Source: an uncultured Lachnospiraceae bacterium | GTDB taxonomy: Bacteria > Bacillota > Clostridia > Lachnospirales > Lachnospiraceae | Reading direction: 5' to 3' | DNA: 8,144 bases | Assembly (NCBI GenBank): GCA_910577065.1 | Contig: CAJTLD010000033.1 | Location: 10,250-18,393 of the forward strand | Shown here: in pieces, positions 1 to 6,851 of the stretch | Numbering within the stretch: position 1 is the stretch's first letter | How the letters are laid out: each line of letters begins with the position of its first letter | The notes under the pieces: model-generated | Told to the model about the DNA's origin: nothing | The model's input: the letters and a program-made list of their open reading frames with translations, nothing else | Databases searched by the model: none | Translations under genes and position numbers: made by a program

Positions 1-406
1 TTTTTCCCGAGAAAGCTTCCGCATGCCTGTCCGCTTCCGGCGCATCCGGCGCTGTCTGCTCCGGCGTCTTTGTTTCCTGAGCGGTTTCTTTTGGTATGGC
101 TGTTTCCTGCTCCGTTGTTCTTTGTATGGCTGCCTTTTGTATATTTTCTTCTTCGGTCTCTTTTATGCCAAAATTCTTTTTCCACCGGAAAATGCCAAGA
201 CGAATTTCCGGCGCGGGGCTTTTTAAAACAAATTCAAACCACAAAAGCCCAAACAGCCAGCCAAAACGAAAAAAAAACGACGCCTTCTCCTCGGCTTCTC
301 CTTTCAACCGGTACGAAACGGGACAAAACAGGCCAAACGCCGCCAGCAACAGGACAAGCAAAAGCAATATTCCTATCGCCGTTAAAATGATGAAAAGTAC
401 CTTCAT
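1..406 (-). CDS. DUF2953 domain-containing (YtfI-like) membrane protein, N-terminal part
   Basis: This frame is open from the ATG at 406 to the window edge: 135 codons with no stop, so the C-terminus is missing. Residues about 4-27 form one strongly hydrophobic segment (signal anchor or membrane helix). It is followed by a PVSYRLKGE stretch, the usual 'P-V-x-Y-R' start of the DUF2953 domain, and by an F/W-rich segment around residues 47-62. From about residue 80 the protein becomes hydrophilic and rich in E, T, Q, A and P, with recurring QET/KET units, a probable disordered insert. The start overlaps the preceding stop codon as ATGA, so translation is probably coupled; AGGA lies four bases upstream of the ATG. 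The family function is unknown. In Bacillus the homologue ytfI sits beside the spore gene ytfJ (gerW), so a sporulation link is plausible but inferred. The family call rests on N-terminal resemblance only. Confidence 0.75.
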   Translation of the reverse strand, partial: MKVLFIILTAIGILLLLVLLLAAFGLFCPVSYRLKGEAEEKASFFFRFGWLFGLLWFEFVLKSPAPEIRLGIFRWKKNFGIKETEEENIQKAAIQRTTEQETAIPKETAQETKTPEQTAPDAPEADRHAEAFSGK

Positions 407-729
407 ATGTCCTGCTTTCCCCTCTGTTTAAGATATCGCTTCACATCAAACCCTCCGGTCGCCTTATATACGTCGTTTACAATATGTCCGGCCAGTTCCA
501 GCGCTTCACGGTAACTCCCGGCCAGGCCGACGACATAAAGCCCGCTCTTTGGATAATGCTTCTGCAAAAGTTCCCAGGACGGTATGATATCCAACAGGTT
601 ACTTTCACCGGAAGCCAGCGTAATAACATACACGTAAAGCTGCCCTGCATTGTGCATAATTTTCCACTTTACGTTCCGCTGCCTGCGCCGGACGCTTTCT
701 CCTGCATACAAATCCTTATGCCATTCCAT
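403..729 (-). CDS. Uncharacterised 108-residue protein in the Nudix-DUF2953 operon
   Basis: A complete small gene with a good ribosome-binding site (AGGGAG, five bases before the ATG). Its stop overlaps the start of the DUF2953 gene by four bases. I know no function for it. It is soluble-looking, with no signal peptide or membrane helix. It has a basic N-terminus (RRRQR at 14-18), a beta-rich middle (KWKIMHNAG, LYVYVITLA), and LYVVGLAGSY at 64-73. A helix at about 73-90 leads into TGGFDVKRYL at 91-100. From memory, similar short proteins occur beside DUF2953 genes in Lachnospiraceae, which supports a real conserved gene rather than a chance frame. The neighbouring DUF2953 gene gives a weak hint of a sporulation or envelope role. 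The start is well supported; the function is open. Confidence 0.85.
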   Translation of the reverse strand: MEWHKDLYAGESVRRRQRNVKWKIMHNAGQLYVYVITLASGESNLLDIIPSWELLQKHYPKSGLYVVGLAGSYREALELAGHIVNDVYKATGGFDVKRYLKQRGKQDI

Positions 730-812
730 GCAAACTCCCTATCACTCCCATCTCTTCCATGAAACACGGTATCTGACAGCTTTTAGCGCCGCAGCAAACC
801 AGGTTCTGGCAG

Positions 813-1265
813 TTAAAAATATTTGTGGCTGCCCCATAAATTACTTTTCCTCAAATCCAGGTATTCATTGTATGCTTTCTCCAGGATCTGCTTTTCATTT
901 GCAAATTTCAGCAGATGATATGCCTCATGAAACTTATAATACCCGGAATCTGCAAAATATTCTTCCCGCTGTGGTTTGCTGTAATAACTGTCGGCCATCA
1001 TCAAATACCAGTGCACCTCCTTTTCCACCGTATCTTCCGGCACGGTAAAGGAATACTGGCTTCTGCCTACATATTTAATGATAGACGCTTTCGCACCGGT
1101 TTCCTCCAGCACTTCACGGGTGGCCGTTTCTTTGTATTCTTCTCCCGGTTCTACTGTTCCTTTGGGTAAAACCCACCCTTCGTATTTGTTTTTGAAATTT
1201 TTGTAAAGCACCAGAATCTTGCCACGAAAAATTACCACACCACCACAGCTCGTTGCTTCTATCAT
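813..1265 (-). CDS. Nudix hydrolase
   Basis: A 150-residue protein, a typical size for a single-domain Nudix enzyme. These enzymes hydrolyse nucleoside diphosphates linked to another group, using Mg2+ or Mn2+. The full Nudix box (G-x5-E-x7-REUxEExGU) is present at residues 36-58: G36, E42, then REVLEETGA at 50-58, with metal-binding glutamates E51, E54 and E55. The N-terminus (SCGGVVIFRGKILVL) and WVLPKG at 31-36 fit the MutT/Ap4A-hydrolase-like branch, but the substrate cannot be read from the sequence. The C-terminal third is aromatic and charged. The ATG follows a near-perfect AGGAGGT site with six-base spacing, and a sigma-A-like promoter lies upstream. It is the first gene of a probable three-gene unit with the 108-residue protein and DUF2953. 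Nothing in it looks damaged. Confidence 0.95.
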   Translation of the reverse strand: MIEATSCGGVVIFRGKILVLYKNFKNKYEGWVLPKGTVEPGEEYKETATREVLEETGAKASIIKYVGRSQYSFTVPEDTVEKEVHWYLMMADSYYSKPQREEYFADSGYYKFHEAYHLLKFANEKQILEKAYNEYLDLRKSNLWGSHKYF

Positions 1266-1284
1266 TGCAATACCTCCTGATGTG

Positions 1285-1301
1285 GTTTTAAAACTTAAAA
1301 C
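1285..1301. repeat. AT-rich inverted and tandem repeat at the Nudix start site (candidate operator)
   Basis: On the plus strand GTTTTAA (1285-1291), three bases, then TTAAAAC (1295-1301) form a perfect seven-base inverted repeat. The nested GTTTTAAAAC (1285-1294) is itself palindromic. Read on the minus strand, the same stretch is a tandem GTTTTAA repeat. It begins two bases past the -10 box and covers the expected transcription start near 1296-1297, a typical operator position. The RNA hairpin would be weak. Low sequence complexity could also produce it by chance. Confidence 0.4.
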
Positions 1302-1303
1302 TA

Positions 1304-1332
1304 AGTATAACTCTTTTTCTTTTCACTTGCAA
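1304..1332 (-). promoter_or_regulatory. Sigma-A-type promoter of the Nudix operon
   Basis: On the minus strand TTGCAA (1332-1327, four of six matches to TTGACA) and TATACT (1309-1304, five of six matches to TATAAT) are separated by exactly 17 bases. The spacer is A-rich. The site lies between the PBP stop at 1367 and the Nudix start at 1265, giving a leader of about 30 bases that carries the AGGAGGT ribosome-binding site (1278-1272). Judged by sequence match only. Confidence 0.75.
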
Positions 1333-1366
1333 GGACTGATTGCCGGAGCGTATTTGAAAAATGTCT

Positions 1367-2809
1367 TTATTCCCGAAAATACGCGTCGAATATCTGTTTC
1401 GCCGCCGGCGCCGCATGGGAGCTGCCCGCCCCTGCCCCCTCCATAATTACGGCCACGGCAATATCCGGTTTTCCTTCTTTTTTGGCATATCCCACAAACC
1501 ACGCGTGGCTGTCGCCTTTATTCGCGCCAAATTCCGCGGATCCGGTTTTTCCGTACGCATCGTACCCCGCATCCTTTAATACGCTTCCCGTACCGTCCTC
1601 CACCACTTCTTTCATATATTCCTGTAGGATATCCGCTTCCTTTTGGGAAAGGACTTCCCCATACGGTTCATGCGCATATTCTTTCACCTTATTTCCCGCA
1701 TAATCCGTCGTTTTTTCTATTACATACGGCTTCATCAAAATGCCCCTGTTTGCTATAGCCGCCGTAAGCATAGCCATATGAAGCGGCGTTACTAAGGTCT
1801 TTCCCTGCCCGATGGCGGTTTCCATCACTTCGCTGACGGAAGAATCCCGGTTTAATACAAAGCTGCTTTTTACCGTTTCTATCTTATCGGCCAAAAGCGG
1901 GGTCTGGAACAAAAGGCCTTTGCACGTATCCGCAAAATGGCCGGGGTCCAAAGACAATCCGATATTGGCGAACGACGTATTGCAGGATTTTGCAAACGAA
2001 CGCTTTAAATCCACCTGGCCGTGCACGTTCCCGCCAAAACAGCTCAACCGGCTGTCTTCCTTTTGGACAGATCCGCTGCATGTATAACTGTAATTTCCAT
2101 AGCTTTGCGGGTTTTCCCGGATAAATTCCAGCGCAGTTACAATTTTAAACGTCGATCCGGGCGGATAAAGCCCCTGCGACGCGCGGTTTAAAAGAGCAGA
2201 ATCCCCGTTTTCGTCCGCCACAATCCAATCCCAGTTTTCTTCTATGGAGCCCGGATCAAAATCCGGCTTTGACACCATGGCAAGCGCCTTCCCGGTCGAA
2301 GCTTCCAAAACCACGGCGGCCCCGTTATAATTCCCCAAAGCGTCGTACGCAGCCTGCTGCAAAGCGACAGAAAGCGTTGTTATGACGTTGTCCCCGGGAC
2401 TTTTGGTGTCAGTCAGCTGGTTCATGGCTTTTTCCAGAAAAAAGGCATGGGAACGCAGCAAGTTGAAATTTGCCCACGCTTCAATTCCGGAACGCCCCTT
2501 TGTCTGTGAAGAATAGCCCACAATATGCGCAAACAGCCTCTGGTACGGATAGACGCGCGTTTCCTTCCCGTCCGTACCGGTCTGCGTTTCCGCTAATACC
2601 TGACCGTCCGCCGAGTATATTTTGCCCCGGACAACCGTTCTCGCAAAGGCTTCCTGCCGCACGTTATAACTGTTGTTGATAAAATCTTCGCTTTTTACAA
2701 ACTCAAAATATGCAAAATATGCCATCATACACAAAAAAAGCCCGATAAAACAATACGCTATCACTGCAAATTCCCGGTTGTTCACGGAATTTTTCGTTTT
2801 TTTACTCAC
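1367..2809 (-). CDS. Class B penicillin-binding protein (peptidoglycan D,D-transpeptidase), compact PbpA type
   Basis: Cross-links peptidoglycan stem peptides outside the membrane; a beta-lactam target. Numbered from the GTG start (480 residues): basic cytoplasmic N-terminus, one membrane anchor at about 14-36, a short N-terminal region with the VRGKIYSADG motif typical of class B PBPs, then the transpeptidase domain from about 140. The three catalytic motifs are intact: STFK (nucleophile Ser219, Lys222), SCN (275-277) and KTGSAE (421-426). At about 480 residues it lacks much of the large N-terminal pedestal of 600-700-residue PBP2/FtsI proteins and resembles the short PbpA class of actinobacteria. 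It overlaps the SEDS gene end by 8 bases. An in-frame ATG at 2830 would add seven residues and a 29-base overlap, but has a weak ribosome-binding site; GTG at 2809 follows AGGGAGG. The division or elongation role cannot be told from sequence. Confidence 0.95.
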   Translation of the reverse strand: MSKKTKNSVNNREFAVIAYCFIGLFLCMMAYFAYFEFVKSEDFINNSYNVRQEAFARTVVRGKIYSADGQVLAETQTGTDGKETRVYPYQRLFAHIVGYSSQTKGRSGIEAWANFNLLRSHAFFLEKAMNQLTDTKSPGDNVITTLSVALQQAAYDALGNYNGAAVVLEASTGKALAMVSKPDFDPGSIEENWDWIVADENGDSALLNRASQGLYPPGSTFKIVTALEFIRENPQSYGNYSYTCSGSVQKEDSRLSCFGGNVHGQVDLKRSFAKSCNTSFANIGLSLDPGHFADTCKGLLFQTPLLADKIETVKSSFVLNRDSSVSEVMETAIGQGKTLVTPLHMAMLTAAIANRGILMKPYVIEKTTDYAGNKVKEYAHEPYGEVLSQKEADILQEYMKEVVEDGTGSVLKDAGYDAYGKTGSAEFGANKGDSHAWFVGYAKKEGKPDIAVAVIMEGAGAGSSHAAPAAKQIFDAYFRE

Positions 2810-4130
2810 GTTCCCTGCCTCCCTGCCCATGTTTTGTTTCCCGCAGGATATAAAAACCCTGAATAATGGCGAACAGAATTACCGTACCAAAGAAAGAACT
2901 CCCTCCATAGCTGACAAGCGGCAGCGTCACCCCAGTGGAAGGGATGAACTTCATTACGCCCCCAATGGTTAAAAACACCTGAAAGCCGTATGTCGTGCCA
3001 AGCCCAAGCGCCACCAGCTTATAAAACCCGTCTTTTAACTGCATGGCAATATTCAAAAACATCAGAAAACAGCTCATACAGACCATAATCAGACATATGG
3101 CGAAGATGCCTCCCATTTCCTCTGCAATGGCAGAAAACACAAAATCCTGCTCCACCACCGGGATTTTTTCCGGCATACCGCGGTATAAGCCGACGCCAAA
3201 CCATCCGCCCGTACCGATGGCAAATAATGACTGGCAGATCTGGTAACCCTCCTTTTCAATCACGCTGACCGGATCCTGCCATGCCATTACGCGCACCCGG
3301 ACATGGGAAAACAGACGGTAAGCCACCGCCGCGGCCGCCGAACCGCAGGCCAGGCCGCCCAGAAAATAAAACGGGTTTTTTGTAGCCACATACAGCATCG
3401 TTAAATATACGACAAAGAAAATGAGCGCCCCTCCCAGATCCTTGGAAAACACCAGAATCATTACATGCGCGGCCGCAACGCCCGTCGTCAAAGCAATCCG
3501 TTTGACGGATACGGACTGGCAGAACATAGACGCTACAAAAAAAACAAACAGGATCTTTACAAATTCGGTCGGCTGGATAGAAACTTTGGCAATCGTAAAC
3601 GAAATTTTCGCCCCATAGCTGACAGCGCCCAAAACAGACACCGCGGCAAGCGCGCAAAGGCCGGCGGCCGCATACAACAAACCCAGCCTGCGGATAAAAC
3701 GGATCTTTTTGATAAGATACGGAATCCCCATAGCAAAAATCATCGACCCCGCCGCAATCGTAAACTGCCGGACAGCCTTTTCATAAGAAAGCCTGCTTAA
3801 CATCAGAAATCCGATGGCCATCAGCATACACATATGATTGGACAAAAGCTGCGCCGACTTTTCATACAACAGCTTATAGCCGCTTATAATACATAGAAAA
3901 AACACCGCCTGCGCCGCATAAAACAGCAAAAGCTTTTTGTTCTGCGTGCGTACCAGAAGAACCAGATACCCGTCTAAGTGCAGCAAAAAAATCCATCTGG
4001 CCTGCCTGCGGAGCATATGCTCCTGCCGGTCTTTGGATTTTACGCCAAATACCGCAAAACTGCTCCAGGTATAAAGCGCAAACACAATTATCATCAGATA
4101 TCTGGAAATTTCACAAAATATACTGCCCAT
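2802..4130 (-). CDS. SEDS-family peptidoglycan polymerase (FtsW/RodA/SpoVE family)
   Basis: Polytopic membrane glycosyltransferase that polymerises lipid II and works with a class B PBP, here the next gene. It has 442 residues. Core SEDS motifs are present in order: IQPTEFVK (185-192), FSKDLGG (228-234), SLFAIGTGGWFGVGL (301-315), EQDFVFSAIAEEMG (327-340) with the conserved Asp329 that aligns with the essential SEDS aspartate, and TGVTLPLVSYGGSS (399-412). The canonical core seems to begin near residue 99. The roughly 95 residues before it add about two or three hydrophobic segments (8-29, 46-61, 67-84), like the long RodA proteins of actinobacteria. The ribosome-binding site AGAGGA overlaps the U32 stop codon, so translation is probably coupled. 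It overlaps the PBP gene by 8 bases. RodA-, FtsW- and SpoVE-like roles cannot be separated here, so no symbol is given. Confidence 0.95.
   Translation of the reverse strand: MGSIFCEISRYLMIIVFALYTWSSFAVFGVKSKDRQEHMLRRQARWIFLLHLDGYLVLLVRTQNKKLLLFYAAQAVFFLCIISGYKLLYEKSAQLLSNHMCMLMAIGFLMLSRLSYEKAVRQFTIAAGSMIFAMGIPYLIKKIRFIRRLGLLYAAAGLCALAAVSVLGAVSYGAKISFTIAKVSIQPTEFVKILFVFFVASMFCQSVSVKRIALTTGVAAAHVMILVFSKDLGGALIFFVVYLTMLYVATKNPFYFLGGLACGSAAAAVAYRLFSHVRVRVMAWQDPVSVIEKEGYQICQSLFAIGTGGWFGVGLYRGMPEKIPVVEQDFVFSAIAEEMGGIFAICLIMVCMSCFLMFLNIAMQLKDGFYKLVALGLGTTYGFQVFLTIGGVMKFIPSTGVTLPLVSYGGSSFFGTVILFAIIQGFYILRETKHGQGGRERE
2818..2824 (-). promoter_or_regulatory. Ribosome-binding site deciding the GTG start of the PBP gene
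   Basis: AGGGAGG on the minus strand sits eight bases before GTG (2809-2807). It lies inside the last codons of the SEDS gene, so ribosomes finishing that gene are placed to restart on the PBP gene. The upstream in-frame ATG (2830) has only a poor GGGA. This makes the GTG the better start. Confidence 0.6.
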
Positions 4131-4138
4131 AATGTCCT

Positions 4139-6301
4139 CTATTCCACGCCCCTTTTATAATGGCCGTATGTATACCCGTCCGCAGGATACTCCCATTCGC
4201 CGCCGCCAAGCGCCTGTGACGCGCCGTTTAGCGCCTGTGCAACCTGTTCCTTTCCTTCGGTTGTAAAAGAGAGCCGAAACAGACGGATACCGGCCGCTTT
4301 TAATTCTCCGGCTGCAGAAAACAGGCAGGCAGGCCTGGAATTGTAAATGATATTATAACATTCGCTGCAGTTATTTTTGACCGGGAAACAGACGCCGTAC
4401 CGATCCTTTAGGGCACGTTCCTTCTTTGTACGGCTGCATCCTGCAACCGAGCGCTGCACGCACTGTGCGCTGACCATCAAAGGGATGCGCCCGTAAAAAA
4501 TAATCTCGCTGCCCGTATTATCCCGCTCCAAAATCTCTTTGCGGTTCAATTCTGCCGGCACCGTATCTTTTGTAATATGAAACTGCGCAAACGCTTCCTT
4601 CGCTTCCGACGACCATGCGCTGAAACAATAATCCAGGCGAATTTTTTCCGGCGGGATATTTTGCCCGAGCAGAAATCCCAGCGCGTCATAGCTTCTGACC
4701 AAAAAACCGTCTGCTTTCAGTTTGGGCAGAACAGACGCATAAAATACGCCGGTATGGCCGCGGAACACAGCCGGAAGACAGTAAAACGCCTGTTTTCCCG
4801 CCTCATGCGCTCTATCGCATGCGCCTGCAAGGCCGGATACGGTATCCTCCCTTGAAAATACGCCGCTATCAATGTAAATGCCGGACAAAAGCGGGCTTTT
4901 TTCCAGGACGGAAAGCTGCTCCTTTGTTTCTGCCTGCGCAGTCAGCAAAACGGGCTCCTGCGGCGTTTTGCATCCCCTTTTGGCTATAGCGGCGATTTTG
5001 GGCTGCGCCTTCCTGCGGTATGGGCTAAGATATTGTATGGCAAACTGTTCTAAAGCGCGGCGTCTTAAATCGTTTAGGGACGAAACCGGCAAAAACAGAT
5101 TTTCATCCGCTTCTATTTCAAGCGTCTCAAACGCAAACGGCGTATTGCCCGTCTTTGACAGCCTTTTGCGCAGTTCCTCTTTTGTCACGGGCCGGCTGTG
5201 CGCGATAGCGGCCGTATCCCCCCAAACGCTTACCGAAACCCGGCCGTACGACACCGTAAACTCTGACGGGCTTCCCGTTTTCATGCGCATTCTGCCGCGC
5301 AGCCTGACTTTGGGTTCTTTTTGCGCAGGCTCCTGCGGCATATCGCACGATTTATGCGCGGAGTTTTGCATGGCAAGCATATCCGGGCCGTTCCACTGCA
5401 AAAAATACCCTTCCGTAAATCCGCTGCGGCTGCCAAACGCAGAAAGCAGCTTACGATCTTCTTCTTCCACGCTGTAGTCTGCTTCCCCGCCCTCGATAAG
5501 CCTGTCTACATATTTGCGGTAAACAGAAACGACGCCTGCCGCATATTTTGCCTGTTTCATCCTGCCTTCAATTTTAAACGAAGACACGCCGCTTTGCACA
5601 AGCTGCGGCAAAAGCCCCAAAGCGCACAAATCCTTTGGACTAAGCGGGTACTGCGGATCCCGCCCCTTTTTCGTTTCCGGTTTTGGGAGTACCGAATAGG
5701 GAAGCCTGCAAGGCTGCGCGCAGCGCCCGCGGTTGCCGCTGCGCCCCCCTAACATGCTGCTGAAAAGGCACTGGCCGGAATAACAATAACAAAGCGCCCC
5801 GTGCACAAACACCTCGAGCGCGGCGCCCGTTTCTTGATGCACCCGCCCGATTTCTTCCAATGAGAGTTCCCTGGCCAAAACAATACGCGACGCGCCCGCC
5901 TGTTCTAAAAATTTTGCCCCATCTGCCCCAAGCACCGTCATCTGGGTGCTTGCATGGATGGGCAGATCTTTAAAATTCCTGCGGATAAACCGCATTACGC
6001 CAAAATCCTGCACGATAACGGCGTCTAAGCCATGCTCATAGTAAGGCAGCAGGTAATCGTAAAGCTGTTCTTTTAATTCCCGCTCCTTTAAGAGGGTATT
6101 GACCGCCAAATACAGCTTTCTGCCGTACAGGTGAGCGAAATCAATTGCTTCCAGCATTTCGTCCCGGCTGAAATTGGGGGCGTAAGCCCTTGCGCCAAAA
6201 CGGCTTCCTCCGGCATATACGGCGTCTGCCCCGGCGTAAATTACCGCTTTTAATGTTTCCAGATTTCCGGCCGGAGCCAGAAGTTCTAATTGCCGTGCCA
6301 T
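4139..6301 (-). CDS. U32 family peptidase-like protein with DUF3656 (RlhA/YdcP type)
   Basis: The 720-residue protein starts with the U32 TIM-barrel signature (LELLAPAGNLETLKAVIYAG). It carries the U32 motif EVFVHGALC...GQC at 163-178, then NRGRCAQPCR at 190-199. Cysteines 171, 178, 194 and 198 match the conserved set thought to hold an iron-sulfur cluster in RlhA-type members; Cys173 is additional. A DUF3656-like region and a C-terminal barrel-like part follow, with a second cysteine group (638, 645, 648, 659). Despite the 'peptidase' name, E. coli RlhA hydroxylates 23S rRNA at C2501 and the paralogue TrhP modifies tRNA; an RNA-hydroxylation role here is inferred from the domain layout. The ATG follows GGAGGG with seven-base spacing. 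A terminator lies directly upstream and the SEDS gene starts eight bases after the stop. The rRNA target is unproven. Confidence 0.93.
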   Translation of the reverse strand: MARQLELLAPAGNLETLKAVIYAGADAVYAGGSRFGARAYAPNFSRDEMLEAIDFAHLYGRKLYLAVNTLLKERELKEQLYDYLLPYYEHGLDAVIVQDFGVMRFIRRNFKDLPIHASTQMTVLGADGAKFLEQAGASRIVLARELSLEEIGRVHQETGAALEVFVHGALCYCYSGQCLFSSMLGGRSGNRGRCAQPCRLPYSVLPKPETKKGRDPQYPLSPKDLCALGLLPQLVQSGVSSFKIEGRMKQAKYAAGVVSVYRKYVDRLIEGGEADYSVEEEDRKLLSAFGSRSGFTEGYFLQWNGPDMLAMQNSAHKSCDMPQEPAQKEPKVRLRGRMRMKTGSPSEFTVSYGRVSVSVWGDTAAIAHSRPVTKEELRKRLSKTGNTPFAFETLEIEADENLFLPVSSLNDLRRRALEQFAIQYLSPYRRKAQPKIAAIAKRGCKTPQEPVLLTAQAETKEQLSVLEKSPLLSGIYIDSGVFSREDTVSGLAGACDRAHEAGKQAFYCLPAVFRGHTGVFYASVLPKLKADGFLVRSYDALGFLLGQNIPPEKIRLDYCFSAWSSEAKEAFAQFHITKDTVPAELNRKEILERDNTGSEIIFYGRIPLMVSAQCVQRSVAGCSRTKKERALKDRYGVCFPVKNNCSECYNIIYNSRPACLFSAAGELKAAGIRLFRLSFTTEGKEQVAQALNGASQALGGGEWEYPADGYTYGHYKRGVE

Positions 6302-6319
6302 AGTTTATCCCTCCAATAC

Positions 6320-6350
6320 AAATAAAAAGGGGACGAAAGGCTCGTCCCCC
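6320..6350 (-). terminator. Rho-independent terminator after zapA
   Basis: On the minus strand GGGGACGA (6349-6342), a five-base loop, then TCGTCCCC (6336-6329) form a perfect eight-base GC-rich stem, followed by TTTTTATTT. It starts directly after the first base of the zapA TAG. The upstream A-run (6353-6359) would give a U-run on the opposite strand too, so it could work in both directions. It ends 18 bases before the U32 start codon. Confidence 0.88.
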
Positions 6351-6829
6351 TATTTTTTTCCTGACGCCGCAGCATCGCTGCCGGCTGTATCCGTCTCTGA
6401 GCGCCCTTCCTTTGGCTTTGTATCGGTCAGTAAATCTTCAATATCCGATTCGAGCCTGGCGTTTTCGCGCCGCAGTTCTTTATTTTCAGCTTCCAGTTCT
6501 TTTGCCGTTTTTTCATTTGACTCTGACCGGATCTGCTCTTCAATCAGCTCGTGCTTTAAATCATACAGTTCTTTTTCTTTGATTTCCAAATCCTGTTCCA
6601 GTTTTTCAATACGTTCTTTGGCTTTAAAGTAATCATCCGCAATATTCAGTTCCACCAAAGTCGCTTTCATATCCACCGAATAGCGGCGGGTTTTTTCCAT
6701 TTGGTTAAATTCGTTTACCTTATTGTTGATATAGGCCGCTACGCGCTGCAGATAGGCTTCTCCTTCGTATCCGCTTAACGTATACACCTTACCTCCAATC
6801 AGCACTTCCACATTGGACTTCGATGACAT
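6350..6829 (-). CDS. zapA: Cell division protein ZapA
   Basis: Z-ring-associated protein that binds FtsZ and promotes bundling in the cytoplasm. It has 159 residues from the chosen start. Residues 1-70 are the ZapA domain: VEVLIGGKVYTLSGYEGEAYLQRVAAYINNKVNEF, then MKATLVELNIADDYFK. A long charged coiled coil spans about 68-136 (KERIEKLEQDLEIKEKE onward), and the tail is short, polar and A/S/G-rich, probably disordered. It is longer than the roughly 85-110 residues of classical ZapA, mainly in the coil, as is common in Clostridia. The frame extends upstream to an ATG at 6907 inside ruvB, but GGGGAGG seven bases before the ATG at 6829 and the family N-terminus both favour 6829. It has its own promoter in the end of ruvB and a terminator at its stop, so it can be a one-gene transcript. 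Confidence 0.93.
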   Translation of the reverse strand: MSSKSNVEVLIGGKVYTLSGYEGEAYLQRVAAYINNKVNEFNQMEKTRRYSVDMKATLVELNIADDYFKAKERIEKLEQDLEIKEKELYDLKHELIEEQIRSESNEKTAKELEAENKELRRENARLESDIEDLLTDTKPKEGRSETDTAGSDAAASGKK

Positions 6830-6836
6830 ACGGTTT

Positions 6837-6843
6837 CCTCCCC
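6837..6843 (-). promoter_or_regulatory. Ribosome-binding site deciding the zapA start
   Basis: GGGGAGG on the minus strand lies seven bases before the ATG at 6829. It fixes the start downstream of the longer open frame that begins at 6907, whose extra 26 residues do not resemble ZapA. Confidence 0.8.
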
Positions 6844-6851
6844 TGAAATAA

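Noticed and set aside
799..809. CCAG-AAC-CTGG stem just after the Nudix stop as a terminator
   Set aside because: The stem is only four bases and is followed by TTTGC rather than a U-run. The genes downstream appear to be co-transcribed.
730..812. Possible promoter for the 108-residue protein, including sporulation sigma types
   Set aside because: No convincing -35/-10 pair of the sigma-A, sigma-F/G or sigma-E kind is visible in the 83-base gap. Co-transcription with the Nudix gene is simpler.
1286..1366. Terminator for the PBP gene before the Nudix promoter
   Set aside because: No GC-rich stem followed by a U-run is present. The only palindrome is the short CTTGCAAG in the promoter, so read-through from the PBP gene into the Nudix operon remains possible.
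4878..5477. Long open frame of 199 codons on the plus strand
   Set aside because: It lies wholly antisense to the well-supported U32 gene, lacks a family resemblance, and is expected from GC-rich third positions on the opposite strand.
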